Source: Adiantum capillus-veneris (Eukaryota; Streptophyta; Polypodiopsida; Polypodiales; Pteridaceae). From it: DNA of 64,000 nucleotides. Below, one piece after another: positions 1 through 12,984 of this stretch. The position numbers and the translations under genes were made by a program. Under the pieces are notes generated by a model. It had not been told where the DNA came from, searched no databases, and was given only the letters and a program-made list of their open reading frames with translations. The DNA lies in NCBI GenBank assembly GCA_014529385.2, contig CM043965.1:59736433-59800432 (forward strand), in the 5' to 3' direction. Each line of letters opens with the position of its first letter. The stretch's first letter is position 1.

Positions 1-281
1 TGCCAAACTTCATCAGGTGCTTCGACATTCTTGTATTGTGCCAAAAATGCCAGCTTCACATGATTATAGTCCAACACAATCCCTGGTGTTTGTGCCTGTG
101 CCGCCTCTCCGTAATTTTGTAGCCAAGCTTTTGCTTCATCTCGTAAATTGTATTGCAGCAGTCGTAACAGTATAGCCAGATCCTGTATGCCCCAAAGCAA
201 GCAAGTAACTTCCAATTTCTCAATAAAAGAGTGCACATTTTCACTAGGCAATCCATGAAACTTAGGAAACTCGTCTGCCAT
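1..281 (-). CDS. Retrotransposon gag, N-terminal part (runs off left edge)
   Basis: About 93 codons are open from an ATG at 281 to the window edge. The frame closes upstream at a stop at 303-305, so this ATG is the only start available. The protein begins MADEFPKFHG and contains the patterns FIEKLE, DEAKAWL and LAFLAQYKN. These are typical of the gypsy-type Retrotrans_gag domain, which forms the capsid around the RNA. No stop lies in the visible part. It sits about 290 nt inside the primer site at 575-588, the normal place for gag. Assignment to gypsy rather than another class rests on this gag style alone. Confidence 0.7.
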   Translation of the reverse strand, partial: MADEFPKFHGLPSENVHSFIEKLEVTCLLWGIQDLAILLRLLQYNLRDEAKAWLQNYGEAAQAQTPGIVLDYNHVKLAFLAQYKNVEAPDEVW

Positions 282-337
282 GTTTGATTGCCACAGAAAA
301 ACTTACATGTGACGTTGAAACTGCAAGGGATGTCGAT

Positions 338-429
338 GGATCGCTCCAGTACCTAATCCACCTCACACTGGGTAACCCGGCCCCCAGTACTCGGCTTCAC
401 AAAACCTCATGACCCTCACAAAGGCTGCA
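338..429 (-). promoter_or_regulatory. Conserved retrotransposon leader motif, copy 1
   Basis: Between the primer site and gag lies a stretch that on the minus strand begins TGCAGCCTTTGTGAGGGT and ends with GGTGGATTAGGTACTGGAGC. The same two boxes, in the same order and with a variable middle, occur in copia-1 (12891-12984) and copia-2 (53039-53130). In this copy the middle can form a short stem (CTGGG with CCCAG). Function is unknown; a packaging, dimerisation or translation signal are possibilities. Confidence 0.6.
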
Positions 430-574
430 ATCCAAATTAAACGATCGCCTCACTTGCTGTCCACAAATAGCACATACATAGGCGGTTTTCCATAAGGACC
501 CACATCCCCTTTACATTCTCTGCCTGCATAGTGGACAAATTTTGCGAGAATTGGATCACGTGAGGATTTCTCCT

Positions 575-588
575 CCATGGGGGCACCA
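575..588 (-). other. Probable primer binding site of the left-edge gypsy-like element
   Basis: On the minus strand the sequence TGGTGCCCCCATGG follows an LTR-like terminus (GCTAACA ending at 595) after a 6-nt spacer. It starts with TGG, complementary to a tRNA CCA end. I cannot name the tRNA. Confidence 0.5.
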
Positions 589-594
589 AAATGA

Positions 595-950
595 TGTTAG
601 CGTGCAAACTACAAGGAAAACAAGTGCCTCTATAGCTCTGCACGAGTCACACCGTTGGAAAGAAACCCTGTATGACGGCAGAAAACACCAAAGTCGAACA
701 CCTATAAAGATGGGCGAGAAATAGCTCTAACTCAAACCATGACTAAAAGTTTAGAAAACTGAGACCATGAAGACGAAGCTTGTGTTGTGAGGATCTCCGT
801 AGAGCATCCATATGCTTGATTCTGATAATCGACGAGAAAGTTACAAGCTTTTGAAGATGGAAGGTCTATCAAAAGCTCCAAAAAACAAGTCTCTGTAAGC
901 AAAAAAGGATGTGCAGGAAAATACAGCTATTAAAGGGGGATTTTCCATTT
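595..950 (-). repeat. Partial LTR of the left-edge element (outer boundary unknown)
   Basis: The inner end is set by the CA dinucleotide (minus strand) at 595 next to the primer site. The outer end cannot be placed because the partner LTR is outside the window, so 950 is only nominal. No coding sequence is seen. Confidence 0.4.
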
Positions 951-1046
951 TTTACCTTTTTTGGGTCAAAAATGAGTTGTCAGCCACTTTTTGACCATGG
1001 CAAGTGGGGAAAGGGGATGTCCGATGGACCAAAAAGGTGGCCAGGT

Positions 1047-1145
1047 GCCTGGGCATCTGGTGTGGACTAAAAATGGCACCCCCTCTCCCCCCCAAAGTCC
1101 ACGAGGCTTTGATGCCTGGGCATCTGGTGTGGACTAAAAATGGCA
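1047..1145 (+). repeat. Two 32-bp direct repeats, 67 bp apart
   Basis: The 32 bases starting GCCTGGGCATCTGG occur identically at 1047-1078 and 1114-1145. They lie in a C-rich, locally GC-rich patch (about 1000-1360). Open frames on both strands here look like composition artefacts. Confidence 0.8.
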
Positions 1146-2156
1146 AGTTGTCCATTAGCTCCTTTGATACACCATTAGGGGTACCCACTCCCCCCCCCTT
1201 ATACCCTCCAATTTTCACATGCTCCCCCCCATGTGGGGTTATTCCATTGTCACATGGCACCATCCTCCCATCTTCCCCAACTTCCCCATGTCCAAACCTG
1301 AAATTTCTGTTTTGCCCCCAACTTGAGCCATTTTCTCGGAGGCGTAGCAGGTGACCCTGACCACCAAATATAGCGCCGTAAAGCATGGCTTGGAGCTTAT
1401 TACCCCGGCTAACTCCAAAAATTTCTAAACATACCATTGCTAAAAAAAACCATCAAGTCGGCCCACTTGCCGTCTTCCCACGTGCATCCGCCGCCACTTT
1501 TTAAGTGAAAAACCATCCACTTCGAGCGCGTGTAACTTATGATGTTGAAGTCCGATTTGCAAGCTATCAAGCATGGCTAGGCATGCTCATTAAAAACTAT
1601 TTTTTCAAAGCTCGACCAACCCAAAACTCAACCAATAGCTTGACCAAAACCAAGAATTTGTACAGGGTTTTTTACAAGGACACTTTCAAAGTTGGAAGCA
1701 CTATGTACACATATATACATGAGGGTGGTCAGCAAGTTTTTTTGGCATCATTTATGGCTTTTGTACTCATCCAAAAAATACCTGACAACGTAAGGACATG
1801 TAGTGATTCAAGGGATAAACAAATACATATTTTTATTTAAAAAAGAAAGTTTGGACAAAAAATTTAAACAAACTGATTGCTACAGCTCAAAAGGCATACT
1901 TTTGTAGATAGACTCACTGACATCAAGTGATATTGTATATAGTTTTGAGTTGCTGGGATGGGGTATCATGGGGATTTTGATTGCCCGAACAAGATGTGAG
2001 TATATGAACACCTATGGATTTTTGTCCAAAAGCTCGTTGGTCTTCTCATTTATCATAAATAGTAAAACCCTTTGATAACATAGGATCCTCGCCCAATGAT
2101 ATTGCCCCAATCATCTTCACCATCTGAATGAAACTCCTTAATAGCTGCAGTGCATT
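1146..2156. other. No recognisable gene
   Basis: A C-rich stretch is followed by AT-rich sequence. An open frame at 1505-1840 (+) has no motif I recognise and no support beyond length. Confidence 0.5.
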
Positions 2157-4069
2157 TCACAATATAGAAATCCACTTTTCTTCATTGTCATTTGGTGTGG
2201 GAACAACAAAATTATCACCAACAATAAGAGCTTGACTGAGGGTGTCATAGTGTCCTTCATACGCTGCATCCTCATTTATTTCGTCGTCATCGTCTTCCCC
2301 TTCTTCTGTAGGCTCCAAAATAAGGTATGTCCAGAAAGGAACGTGTGACTTGCTCACACATCTCCTCCACTTTTCCTGTTTACATGCGCTACAAAAACAA
2401 GACAGTGAACGTGTTCTCAAAGCAGTTGTCATGCTCTGAATATGGAGAAACAGAGTGCATTGAGCGGGTATTTTTTAAAGCCTTCACATCCCAATTTTTT
2501 CCCCTTTCGACATCCCCCAATTCAATCACCCAAAAAATCCTGCTTACATAACGGGCGTGGGATGCATAGGTGGCTGTAGCACCATCTGACAAGGTCCGTC
2601 GCAATAATGCCACAACATCTGCAGCACAGTCTATCTTTGGGTAGTTTGGCTACAATTGGTATTGATCACGTTAAAGACCTTTTTATCACTGCTCCCGCAC
2701 CGTCGTGTTCTCCCTTACCATGGTTGGATCCAAAAAAGTTCCAAGACATTTTCCATCTCGTAAAAACACTATATCATCATTTTATTCAATGGATAGAAGA
2801 AGATTAATATACTCTTGGTACGATAAAATTACCAAAAAAAAAAACATATTATAATATTACTGATGTTAGAGAAGCATTTTATTACAACTTTAATGCCAAT
2901 ATTATAGGTCTCTATATTAAAACCACCTTCATATAATGTTTGTTAGAACATGGTACACGTGGCAAGGAAATAGAATGGTATTCTTGCTTTGAATTATGAA
3001 GCTGCTCCATCAGACCATACCCAATGACGCCTTATGTTTAGACCAAATTGCTTTAGCCATTTTGCATGTTTCAGAAAACAGTGTTGAACAAAATGTGTGT
3101 CATGTTGCTTGTCATCTGAAATGAAGAAGTGAATTGTCTTGTGGATGTCACCTGCATAATATAAAAATCATAAATTATTGAAGGCTTAATACAAAATAAA
3201 TAATAATGATCTAGGGTGATGTCGTTACCTGCAATTCGGAAATATGTTATGTGCACAAAAATAGTTACTTGACTTGAATACCAGTGCATGAATTGAATCT
3301 CATTTTGTTCTTTGAAACTATAATTTTCAGCAAAGTCAACAACTGACACAACAACATCTTCTGGAAAGCTTTGTATACATTCCTTATATTGTTTTTCTTG
3401 CCATCTATACACAAAATTATGCATTATGTATTTCTTAAGATGGTCTTTGAACATGACCAAGAGATCCTGGCATGATATTTCCTTATGCGACAAGACTTTC
3501 CTTTTCTTCTTCTGACCGTCACGCGCAGTTCCTACTTCTAGGTCCTCAAAAATCTTCACCACAATCTTTTTAGCAATAAATGTAGCCTCTGCAGCACAAA
3601 AATCTAACTTATCTGGGCCACACCTTTTACATTGACCACTCAAGCAGGCAAGGGCATGGAAGGTGGACGTATCTGATTTTGGACACAGTATAGAGTCCAA
3701 TAAGGCTGTTACACTCTTAATAGGGTTTTTTGGTGACTTGCATCCACCATTGTCTTTGCATATGTTGCATTGACATTGACAAGCTTTTCCATGCAGACCT
3801 AATACAGAACTTTGCATGTGATTTATGGCATCCTTTAGGAAGGACATTTGAACATGTGAAATGCAGCAGCAAGTATATCGGTCTCTCAATTTCCGCACAA
3901 AATATGGCTTCATGTACTCAAACGCACGATGCCTTATTACAATTTCAGGGTATTGTTCTTTGAAGTTGAGAAAGAGCTCCCCCTACAATGAAAAACATAT
4001 ATGGTTAAAGAACATTGAGGAAAACTGCAGGTTTTTATTATCTTTGAAGAAAACTATTACATTACTATA

Positions 4070-5260
4070 AACCAGTATTTTTATTTCAAACCAGTATGTT
4101 TTTTCACTTAATTGGTTAGGCAAACCAGTACATATGAACACATGTCCTTGGTACGTACCTGTGGTATATAAGTGTCAACCAGTTCAAATGTTCTTACTGC
4201 TGATGTAAACCAGTCTTTTCATTTAAAACCGGTACGTTATTTACCTAACCAGTACATGTGAGCAATTAACCATGATGTATACCAGTGAGAAATAAGTGTT
4301 AAAAGAATGAACACATGTCCTTGGTACGTACCAGTGGTATATAAGTGTCAACCAGTTCAAATGTTCTTACTGTTGCTGATGTAAACCAGTCTTTTCATTT
4401 CAAACCAGTACATATGAACACATGTCCTTGGTACATACCACTGGTATATAAGTGTCAACCAGTTCAAATGTTCTTATTATTGATGTAAACCAGTCTTTTC
4501 ATTTAAAACCGGTATGTTATTTACCTAACCAGTACATGTGAGCACTTAACCACGATGTATACCAGTGAGAAGTAAGTGTTAAAAAAATTTACTGGATATG
4601 TAAACCAGTATTTTCCTTTCAAACCGATATGTTTTTTACCTATTTGACATGACAAACAATACATGTGAACACTCGACCAGTACATGTGAACACTTAACCA
4701 CGATGTATACCAGTGAGAAATAAGTGTTAAAAGTTTTTCATTGGTTATGTAAATCAGTTTTTTACCTAACTGGTATGACAAACAGTACATGTGAACACTC
4801 GACCAAGATGTTTACTAGCATAAAACGTGTAAACGATTTTAAATCTATTTACTCGTTATGTAAATATCAAACCGCTATTAGTTTTTATATAACTGGTTAT
4901 GTTAAGTAGTATCTCTACTAGATACCACATATACACTTGACCGAGCTGTAAACTACTGTGAAAATGTGTTAACCAGTTGAAATTAATTTACTCATTATAT
5001 AACCGTTCTTTTCATTTCAAACTGGTATTAGTAAGTGCATAATTGCTCAGGTTAACTAGTACATCTTTCACATACCACATATATACACTTGACCAAGTTC
5101 TATACTAGTGGGAAAAAAGTGTTAACCAGCTAAAATTAATCTACTGGCTATGTAAACCAATTTTTTCATTTAAAATTGATATTAGTAATTACATAAATGG
5201 TTAGGTTAACCAGTACATCTTTCACATACCATATCAAGAGTTGTTTAAGATGCTTATACT
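4070..5260. repeat. Degenerate AACCAGT-rich tandem repeats inside intron 1
   Basis: The phrases AACCAGTACATGTGAACAC, CCAGTGAGAAATAAGTGTTA and GTAAACCAGTCTTTTCATTT recur in varying order. A longer block starting GAACACATGTCCTTGGTAC begins at 4136, 4309 and 4416. Spacing of the blocks is about 110-175 bp and decays toward 5260. The array fills most of the first intron of the transposase-like gene. Confidence 0.8.
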
Positions 5261-5510
5261 GGTCATGGAAACCCATATCCGATATCTATCTACTTTTAAA
5301 TAGGACCGAATACATATTCAATATTTCCATTCATAGTTTTTTCATGCGGCAACCATACTGCATACGCATACGAGTATGAAAGTATGGTAAATCTGCAACC
5401 ATACTTTCATACTTGACCTCATCCACTTGTGTATTAGTAAATGCACACTGCATTCACACTGCCCTTCCGATCGGTTGAATCGATTTCCACACTGCAGATG
5501 TTCATGACCC

Positions 5511-5598
5511 ATTGCATACAGAGAACCTAGTGCAAACCTGCAAACTGTATGCGTTCAGCCAGTTGCGTATAGAGAACCTAGCACAAACCTGCAAACTG
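5511..5598. repeat. Two-copy 51-bp tandem repeat
   Basis: A unit reading TTGCATACAGAGAACCTAG, followed by AAACCTGCAAACTG, occurs at 5511 and again at 5562 with a few substitutions. It is also within intron 1. Confidence 0.75.
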
Positions 5599-6602
5599 AA
5601 TTCGCTACTAGTGCTGACTCGTCTGCAAATGTATGTTTCAGCAAACATACGCGTATGATAAAAACTATGTTTCCATTTATATTCTCCTTCACATCCAATA
5701 TTTATCTACTCTTAATCTAGGACCAAATACAGATTCCCCTTATTTCCATTTATAACTTGCTTCATATCCGATTTCATATCTACTCTTATCAACCCAATTA
5801 TAGTGAATATAGGTCATGAATGCAAATATTAGAAAACAAAAATGGATATAGTGAAGCAAGTTATTACCTGAGATTGTTCAAGAAGATGCACAGGATGTTT
5901 GACATATGAATTTCTTCCAATACGCTTTTTGCACACATCCTTCTTATTGGGTGAAACAGGAGTGTTAGACATCCAAAAAGAGAAGATCAACTCTTTTTCA
6001 TCAGGTGTTATGAAACCACGATCCATGGGCTGTCGAGCACACAAAGAGATTGGAAAATTGCCATCACGTGCTGCCCTCAACCGATTCTTTGCTGCTATGA
6101 AGTTCCTCTTGTGCAAATTTAGCAATTTAGATGCAGCTAAAACATTCACTTTTGAGGTAGATGTACACTCAACGTTCATAAGCATTGTGGTGATGAACCT
6201 TCTAAGAAAGAGCTCCTATCCGCTCTTGGGTAATTTGATTGCATTTATTGTGTTGTGTATGGCTTCAACCAAGGTTGTTTGTGCCCTGGGCAATACAAGG
6301 TCTCCAAGAGAAGGATGATTGACAAACTTGCACAGAATATTTGAGCGTGATGCAACATCGAGGGTCTTTGTACGCCGATTGAAGAGCATAACAAGGGCAT
6401 TGCAAAGTCTTTGACGCTTTGCATCATCAGCACCATTTTGATCATTATCTTCCTCACGTACTACCTTCTCAAGCTTGTTCTTAGCACGCTGCTCCCTCTT
6501 TCTCCTAGCATGATATTCCTTGACCGCATCAATATCATACCTAGCACACAATTCACAGTGAGGCTGAGAGCAGTCACATACAGTGTGAGATTTTTGCTCC
6601 AT

Positions 6603-7570
<968 letters not shown>

Positions 7571-7752
7571 TGTTCCTCTCATCTTACTTAGGTATGCGGA
7601 TTCACCACCTCTTGTGTATATGTTTACGTTCTAGCTGCATACAAGCTAGGTGGTGCCCCCATTGTCATAGATAGCTTGCATATCTTTCCCTGAGGTGATT
7701 GTGGCCTCCAGTCGAGGAGATGTAGAGGCCACTCCCACTCGATGGTGATTTC

Positions 7753-8130
7753 TTGCCATCACTGTCTCAAGAGGATTACATTAAAAAGGTTCTAGAAAGG
7801 TTTGCAATGCAAGATGAAAAATTGGTTTCTACACCTTTGGATAGTCACTTTAAACTAACCAAGGATATGTGTCCAAAGACAGAAGGGGAAATAGCCTATA
7901 TGTATAAAGTTCCATATGATGTAGTGGTATGTTCTCTAATGTATGCTATGGTCTCGACAAGGCTAAACATTGCACATGCAGTGGCAGTTGTAAGTAAATT
8001 CATGGAAAATCAAAGTAAAGAGCATTGGCAAGATGTGAAGTGGATGCTTAGGTATCTAAAAGGGACAACAATAAATGCTTTGTATTTTGGATGCACTCAT
8101 ATTTTCTTGCAATTCCTCACCATTTGGTAA
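7753..8130 (+). pseudogene. Ty1/copia reverse transcriptase C-terminal remnant
   Basis: The translation has LSQEDYIKKVLERF, STPLDSHFKL, VCSLMYAMVSTRLNIAHAV and WMLRYLKGTT. In order, these are the conserved connection region between copia RT and RNase H. The same block in copia-1 (minus strand) aligns by eye but is clearly a different family member. The frame ends soon after YLKGTT, and neither the YxDD part upstream nor RNase H downstream is present. Copia-1 inserted 120 bp further right. Confidence 0.85.
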
Positions 8131-8250
8131 TAGTAAGTCTCCAAAGGTGATGTATTGTGATATTTTACTCAAAATAGAAATTTCTTAGAAGCAGTCGCAT
8201 AGTAAGAATGTAAGGGATTTTTCTAGCATTAAGAAGTGAATGGGGTATAG

Positions 8251-8442
8251 TGAAGGAGTACGAGCGGAAGTACGACGTGAGAGAGAGTGCGAGAAGAAGA
8301 GCACGACGATATGGTGAACTCGCTCTACTGTAATGTGCAGAGCATAGTGAGTTCTTATTAGGTTTTTACAAAAGAATATGTGTACATACCTGGCGGCCCG
8401 CCCACTTACCTGGGCGACCACATTGGGCTTTATACCCCAACA
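8251..8442 (-). repeat. Copia-1 3' LTR
   Basis: 192 bp with TG..CA ends (plus strand TGAAGGAGTACG to CCCCAACA). It is next to the polypurine tract and matched by 13610-13801. Confidence 0.95.
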
Positions 8443-8453
8443 ACCTCCCACTT
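8443..8453 (-). other. Copia-1 polypurine tract
   Basis: On the minus strand AAGTGGGAGGT directly precedes the 3' LTR. This is the expected primer for plus-strand DNA synthesis. Confidence 0.75.
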
Positions 8454-8531
8454 AAAGTCCAATGTGGTACTTTAAGTGTGAGAGAAGCTACTATACAAGC
8501 TAATATACAAGAGATGTAGAGAAGTGATGTA

Positions 8532-11500
8532 CTACCCTACACCTAACTGCTTGCAAAAATGCGCAAAGCTCTCTGAGGGAAGTCCTTTTGTAAGTAGATC
8601 AGCAGGATTTTTTGTGGTGTGAACTTTGACAAGCTGAAGTTGCTAATCCTCGAGCATTTCCCTGATAAAATGATACTTCACATCCACATGATTTTTCTTT
8701 GAGTGATAAACTGGATTGCAAGCCAATTGTATAGCACTTTGACTATCACAATATAACACAGGCATCTCTTCTTTGATTCCTGAATCTGTTACTAGTCGAT
8801 TAAGCCAAATTGATTCTTTGCATGCCTCTGATGCTGCAACATATTCAGCCTCTGTAGTAGACTGAGTAACACAATCTTGTAATCTAGAACGCCATGATAC
8901 TGCTCCACCAGCCAATGTAAAGACATACCCTGACGTAGACCTTCGGTTGTCTAAGTCACCTGCATAATCTGAGTCTGTAAAACCCTTTACACTTAGCTCC
9001 TGACTCCCATAGCATATACGCATACTCTTTGTAGCTTTCAGGTATCTCACTATTCCTTTCACTGCCTCCCAATGTTTCTTGCCTGGGTTTGACATGTATC
9101 GACTTACAACTCCCACTGCAAATGCAATGCCTGGGCGAGTAGCAATCATTGCATACATCAAACTACCCACTGCAGACGCATATGGAATCTTATCCATTTC
9201 AGCCCGTTCTTCCTCAGACACAAGACAATCTTGTTTGCTAAGTTTCACATATGGTGGCAATGGAACACTCAATGCCTTTCCCTTCTCCATATTGAAACGT
9301 TGAAAAACCTTGTCAATATACTCTGTTTGAGATAACCAAATCAACTTCTTTGATCTGTCTCTCTCAATGCGCATACCAAGTATATGACTTGCCTCACCCA
9401 TGTCTTTCATGTCAAACGATTTTGTCATCTTTGACTTCAAAGCTGAAATTTCTTCCAAGTGCTTGCCAGCAATCAACATGTCATCCACATACAAAATAAG
9501 GATCAGCCAACTACCATCCTTAGCCTTCTTTGTATATAGACATTGATCGAACTCACTACATTTGTAGCCTTGAGAAAGCATAAACTTGTGGAATTTATGG
9601 TACCATGCCCTCGGTGATTGTTTTAAGCCATAAAGACTCTTTAACAACTGGCATACCCAATCTTCCTTGCCTTTCTCAACAAAACCTTCTGGCTGCTGCA
9701 TGTAAATTTCCACATCTAAATCACCATGCAAGAACGTTGTCTTGACATCCATTTGGTGCAACACCAAATCTAATATGGCAACCAATGCAAGAAAGCATCT
9801 CAATGTAGTCATCTTGACCACCGGAGAGAAGACTTCATCAAAGTCAATGCCTTGTTCTTGCTTAAAGCCCTTGGCAGCAAGCCTTGCTTTGTACTTTGGC
9901 TGACTATCATGAGCGGTGATCTTATACCTGTAAACCCATTTACAAGGTAGAGCCTTTTTGCCTTGTAGTAATTTAACTAGCTTCCATGTCTTGTTTTTAT
10001 GCAGAGCTGTCATCTCTGACTGCATGGCCAATTGCCAATTCCCGGAGTCCTTCATTTGCACTGCTTCCTTGTAACATGAAGGCTCATTGCAATCAGTCAA
10101 CATGACATAGTTCATAGATGGAACAAACCTATCAGGAGGTCGCGTGACACGTCCAGATCTACGCACAATAGGTGGCTCAGGCTCAACCACAACCTGTGGT
10201 TCCACTCTATCCTGTCCTTGCTCCTCTTGAGCCCTGACATTTTGTCTTGCACGTGCAGGTCCATCTTCTTGGAAGACAACTCTTCTAATCTCATCAACCC
10301 TCTCTGGTTTAGAATGATATTTGGATTCATTAAAGTGAAAATCATTGCTGCGAACAACCTTTCTGGATTCGGGATCCCAAAGTCTGTACCCCATCTCACC
10401 AGAATTACCATAGCCTAGAAAGATGCACTTTCTACTCTTTGGCTCAAGTTTGTTCCTAAATTCCTTTGGAACGTGAGTATATGCCTCACAACCAAAGACT
10501 CTGAGATGCTTTTATGAGGGCATTTTGCCTAACCATACCATCTCTGCCACTGAATCCTTCTGCAAAACCTTGCTAGGAGATCTATTTACAAGATGAACAG
10601 CTGTTGATACAGCTTCAGCCCAAAACCCATTTGGCAGCTGTGCATTAGACAACATACTTCTGACCTTCTCTTGTATGGTCCTATTCATCCTCTCAGCAAC
10701 ACCATTTTGAGGAGGATTGTAAGGAGCAGTAAGTTCATGTTTTATACCTTTTGACTCACAAAAGTCCTGAAAGGCCTTTGAAACATACTCTCCACCATTG
10801 TCAGTGCGTAAGCATTTAAGCTTCTTGCCACTCTGATTCTCCACAAGTGTCACAAACGTTTTGAAAACACTAAACGCTTCATCCTTGTGCTTGAGAAAGT
10901 AAACCCATACTTTCCTCGAGTAATCATCTATAAATGTCATAAAGTAAGAAGCTCCCCCTAGAGATAGGTTAGGCATAGGTCCACACAAATCACTATGAAC
11001 AAGTGCCAACTATGTATCTCTTCTACTGCTTCTATGCTGATGTGGCTGCTGTGTTTTCTTACCATACAAACAATGTTCACAGAATTCAAAATCATTAAAT
11101 GAAAAGCCAGGCAAATAACCAGAACGAGACAAGATTTCCATTCCCTTCTTGGACATATGTCCTAACCGGCTATGCCACAAAGAAACGTTCGGCTGCTCGG
11201 TTACATTGATTACATTTTTAGAGACATTTGATACATAAATCATGTAAAGTCCTCCAGACTTTACTCCATGTGCTACTGTCATAGAACCCTTGGATATCTT
11301 CCACACGTTCTGTCCAAAAGTGGTGACGTAGCCAGCATCATCAAGTAAACCTGTGCTGATCAAGCTCTTTGTAATTGCGGGAACATGTCTCACATTCTTC
11401 AGCGTGAAAGAAGAGCCATTCTGAAACTTCAATTGTACATCTCCAACACCTAAGATCTCACATGTCTGCCCATTTCCTAGCCGAACATGATCTTTAGTGG

Positions 11501-12512
11501 TCACATAAGAGGTAAACCACTCCTTGTTTGGAGACACATGAAGTGATGCCCCTGAGTCTATAATCCAGTCACTCAGTGCATTTCCATTAGATACTGTAAG
11601 AAGAGCTGAGTCCATTGTATTCTTCAAGAAGTAGATGTCTCCTAACACTAGACTGTCATCCTCTGCAACAGTGTTTGTCACATTTATTTCTTGAATCTTC
11701 ACTGAGGACTTGTTCTTCTCACCATGGTCTTCAACTTTTTCTTTGCCTTTTTCTGCTTTCCATTCTCTGCAGTCTCTTTTCATGTGACCCTTCTTGCCAC
11801 AATGGTAGCATTCTATGTCACTCTTGCCTTTAGCACTGCGGGACTTGCTACGAGACTGATTCCTCTTTCCACCTTTGTACTTTTCTTTGGTCCTTCCCCT
11901 GACAACTAAGGCTGTTCCTTTGCCTTTGTCCATTGTCTTTCTATTGGTTTCTTCAGTAAGCAGACTTCCTTCTACACCTACTATGTTCAAACCATCTGGA
12001 GGTGCAGAATTACTCAAAGCTGTGCAAAAAGTGTCCCAACTTTCCGGCAATGTGATCAACAGGAACATAGCTCTAACAGGTTCATCAAATTTGACACCTT
12101 GAGCTGACAACTGACTGTAGAGTGTGTTGAATTCATTCAGATGATTGGACATAGGTGTCCCTTCTTTCATCTTCAAGTCAACAAGCTTCTTAAGCCAGTA
12201 TACCTGTGAAGCTGCACTCTGCTTCTCATAAAGATCACTCAGCTTTAACCATGCTTGATAAGCCGACATCTCGTCTGCTACATTGAAGTAAACGCTTTCT
12301 ACCAAAGTCAGCATAATGGTAGAAAGTGCCAATTCATCCATTTCGCTCCATTCATCTTCGTCCATATCTTCTGGTTTTATCCCCTTGAGCTTTATAGGTT
12401 TTATCTGCTTCTTTTGTACCAACACGTGCCAAATCTGCTTCTTCCACAATGGGAAATTGGTTCCATCCAGCTTCTTGATATTGTAAAGAGCAGTGTCCTG
12501 TGATCCAGCCAT
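8532..12512 (-). pseudogene. Copia-1 gag-pol polyprotein, three in-frame stops
   Basis: One frame of 1,326 codons runs from the ATG at 12512 to a TAG at 8532-8534. It is interrupted only by TAG at 11010-11012, TAA at 10512-10514 and TAG at 8643-8645. Gag occupies about residues 1-230, followed by a CCHC knuckle (CYHCGKKGHMKRDC, about 235-248). The protease has DSG at about 319-321. A pre-integrase zinc region (LWHSRLGHMS..CEHC) comes next. Integrase shows HSDLCGP, RTDNGGEY and NGVAERMNRT (the DDE triad). RT has MDVKTTFLHGDL and YVDDM; RNase H has FTDSDYAG, TTEAEY and YCDSQSAI. After the last stop the frame still reads KVHTTKNPADLLTKGLP, the usual copia C-terminus. There are no frameshifts. 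Without the stops it would look complete, so the copy is young but inactive. Confidence 0.95.
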
Positions 12513-12890
12513 TGCTACGCTTCACAGTAGTTTACTTTCCTGGGAAAAGTTCGGCAGAGTTTCCTCTGTAAACTGACCTCTGAACCAATATCAACCTGTC
12601 AAATGAACCAAGAAAGCTTCAGATTCTGCATAAATTTCGGCAGAGTCTCCTTTGTAAAATGGCTCTGGTGTACTCAAAAACAGACCAAAAAACAACTCAA
12701 AAACACTGTCTCTCTGACACTGTAAGCTGTGGGTAAACCTGTCCTGCACCTGTACTGTCTCTGACTGTTCTGTCATTGTCCTATAAGCATAGACTGCGAC
12801 AATGCCTCAACGGCAGTAAAGCAAAGATGCAATCCCAATTGTCTAACTCACAGTCAATACATCCTAGTTGCCTATCTAAGGGTGCTTGAG

Positions 12891-12984
12891 GGATCGCTCC
12901 AAGACCTGTATCACTGAAAGGATCTCAACATTCGAGAATCCCCCAGCTCAATAAAACCTCACTCAACCCTCAACAAAGGCTGCA
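12891..12984 (-). promoter_or_regulatory. Conserved retrotransposon leader motif, copy 2
   Basis: On the minus strand this begins TGCAGCCTTTGTTGAGGGTT, continues GAGTGAGGTTTT, and ends with AGGTCTTGGAGCGATCC. It lies between the copia-1 primer site and gag. It matches copy 1 and copy 3 at both ends, with an unrelated middle. Its role is unknown. Confidence 0.6.

Larger units (their letters stand above)
2157..6602 (-). pseudogene. DDE-transposase-like gene, multi-exon, broken
   Basis: Exon 1 (6602-5868) encodes a Cys-rich start (CDCSQPHCELC) and a basic helix. It has one in-frame stop at 6216-6218. Intron 1 (5867-3983) has GT/AG ends and phase 0. Exon 2 (3982-3229) holds CCCISHVQM, a Cys-rich knuckle region and the motif VDFAENYS..QNEIQ..HW. 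A 77-bp GT/AG intron (3228-3152, phase 1) follows. Exon 3 carries WVWSDGAAS, then a stop at 2994-2996 exactly where the family has Gln (next residues FKAR). A further exon near 2770-2670 has WNFFGSNHGKGEHDGAGA, then stops and frameshifts. The end is Cys-rich (CFCSACKQEKWRRC) and acidic, to about 2157. The order D..D..GKGE/HDG suggests an RNase H-fold, DDE-like enzyme. I know this family only as uncharacterised proteins of lower plants and invertebrates. Host-gene origin is not excluded. Confidence 0.65.

Noticed and set aside
952-1437. 161-codon minus-strand frame overlapping a 116-codon plus-strand frame
   Set aside because: Both span C-rich low-complexity sequence with internal repeats; neither has a recognisable motif.
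11615-12503. Plus-strand frames of 60-82 codons within copia-1
   Set aside because: They are antisense to the gag coding frame, which has clear domains.
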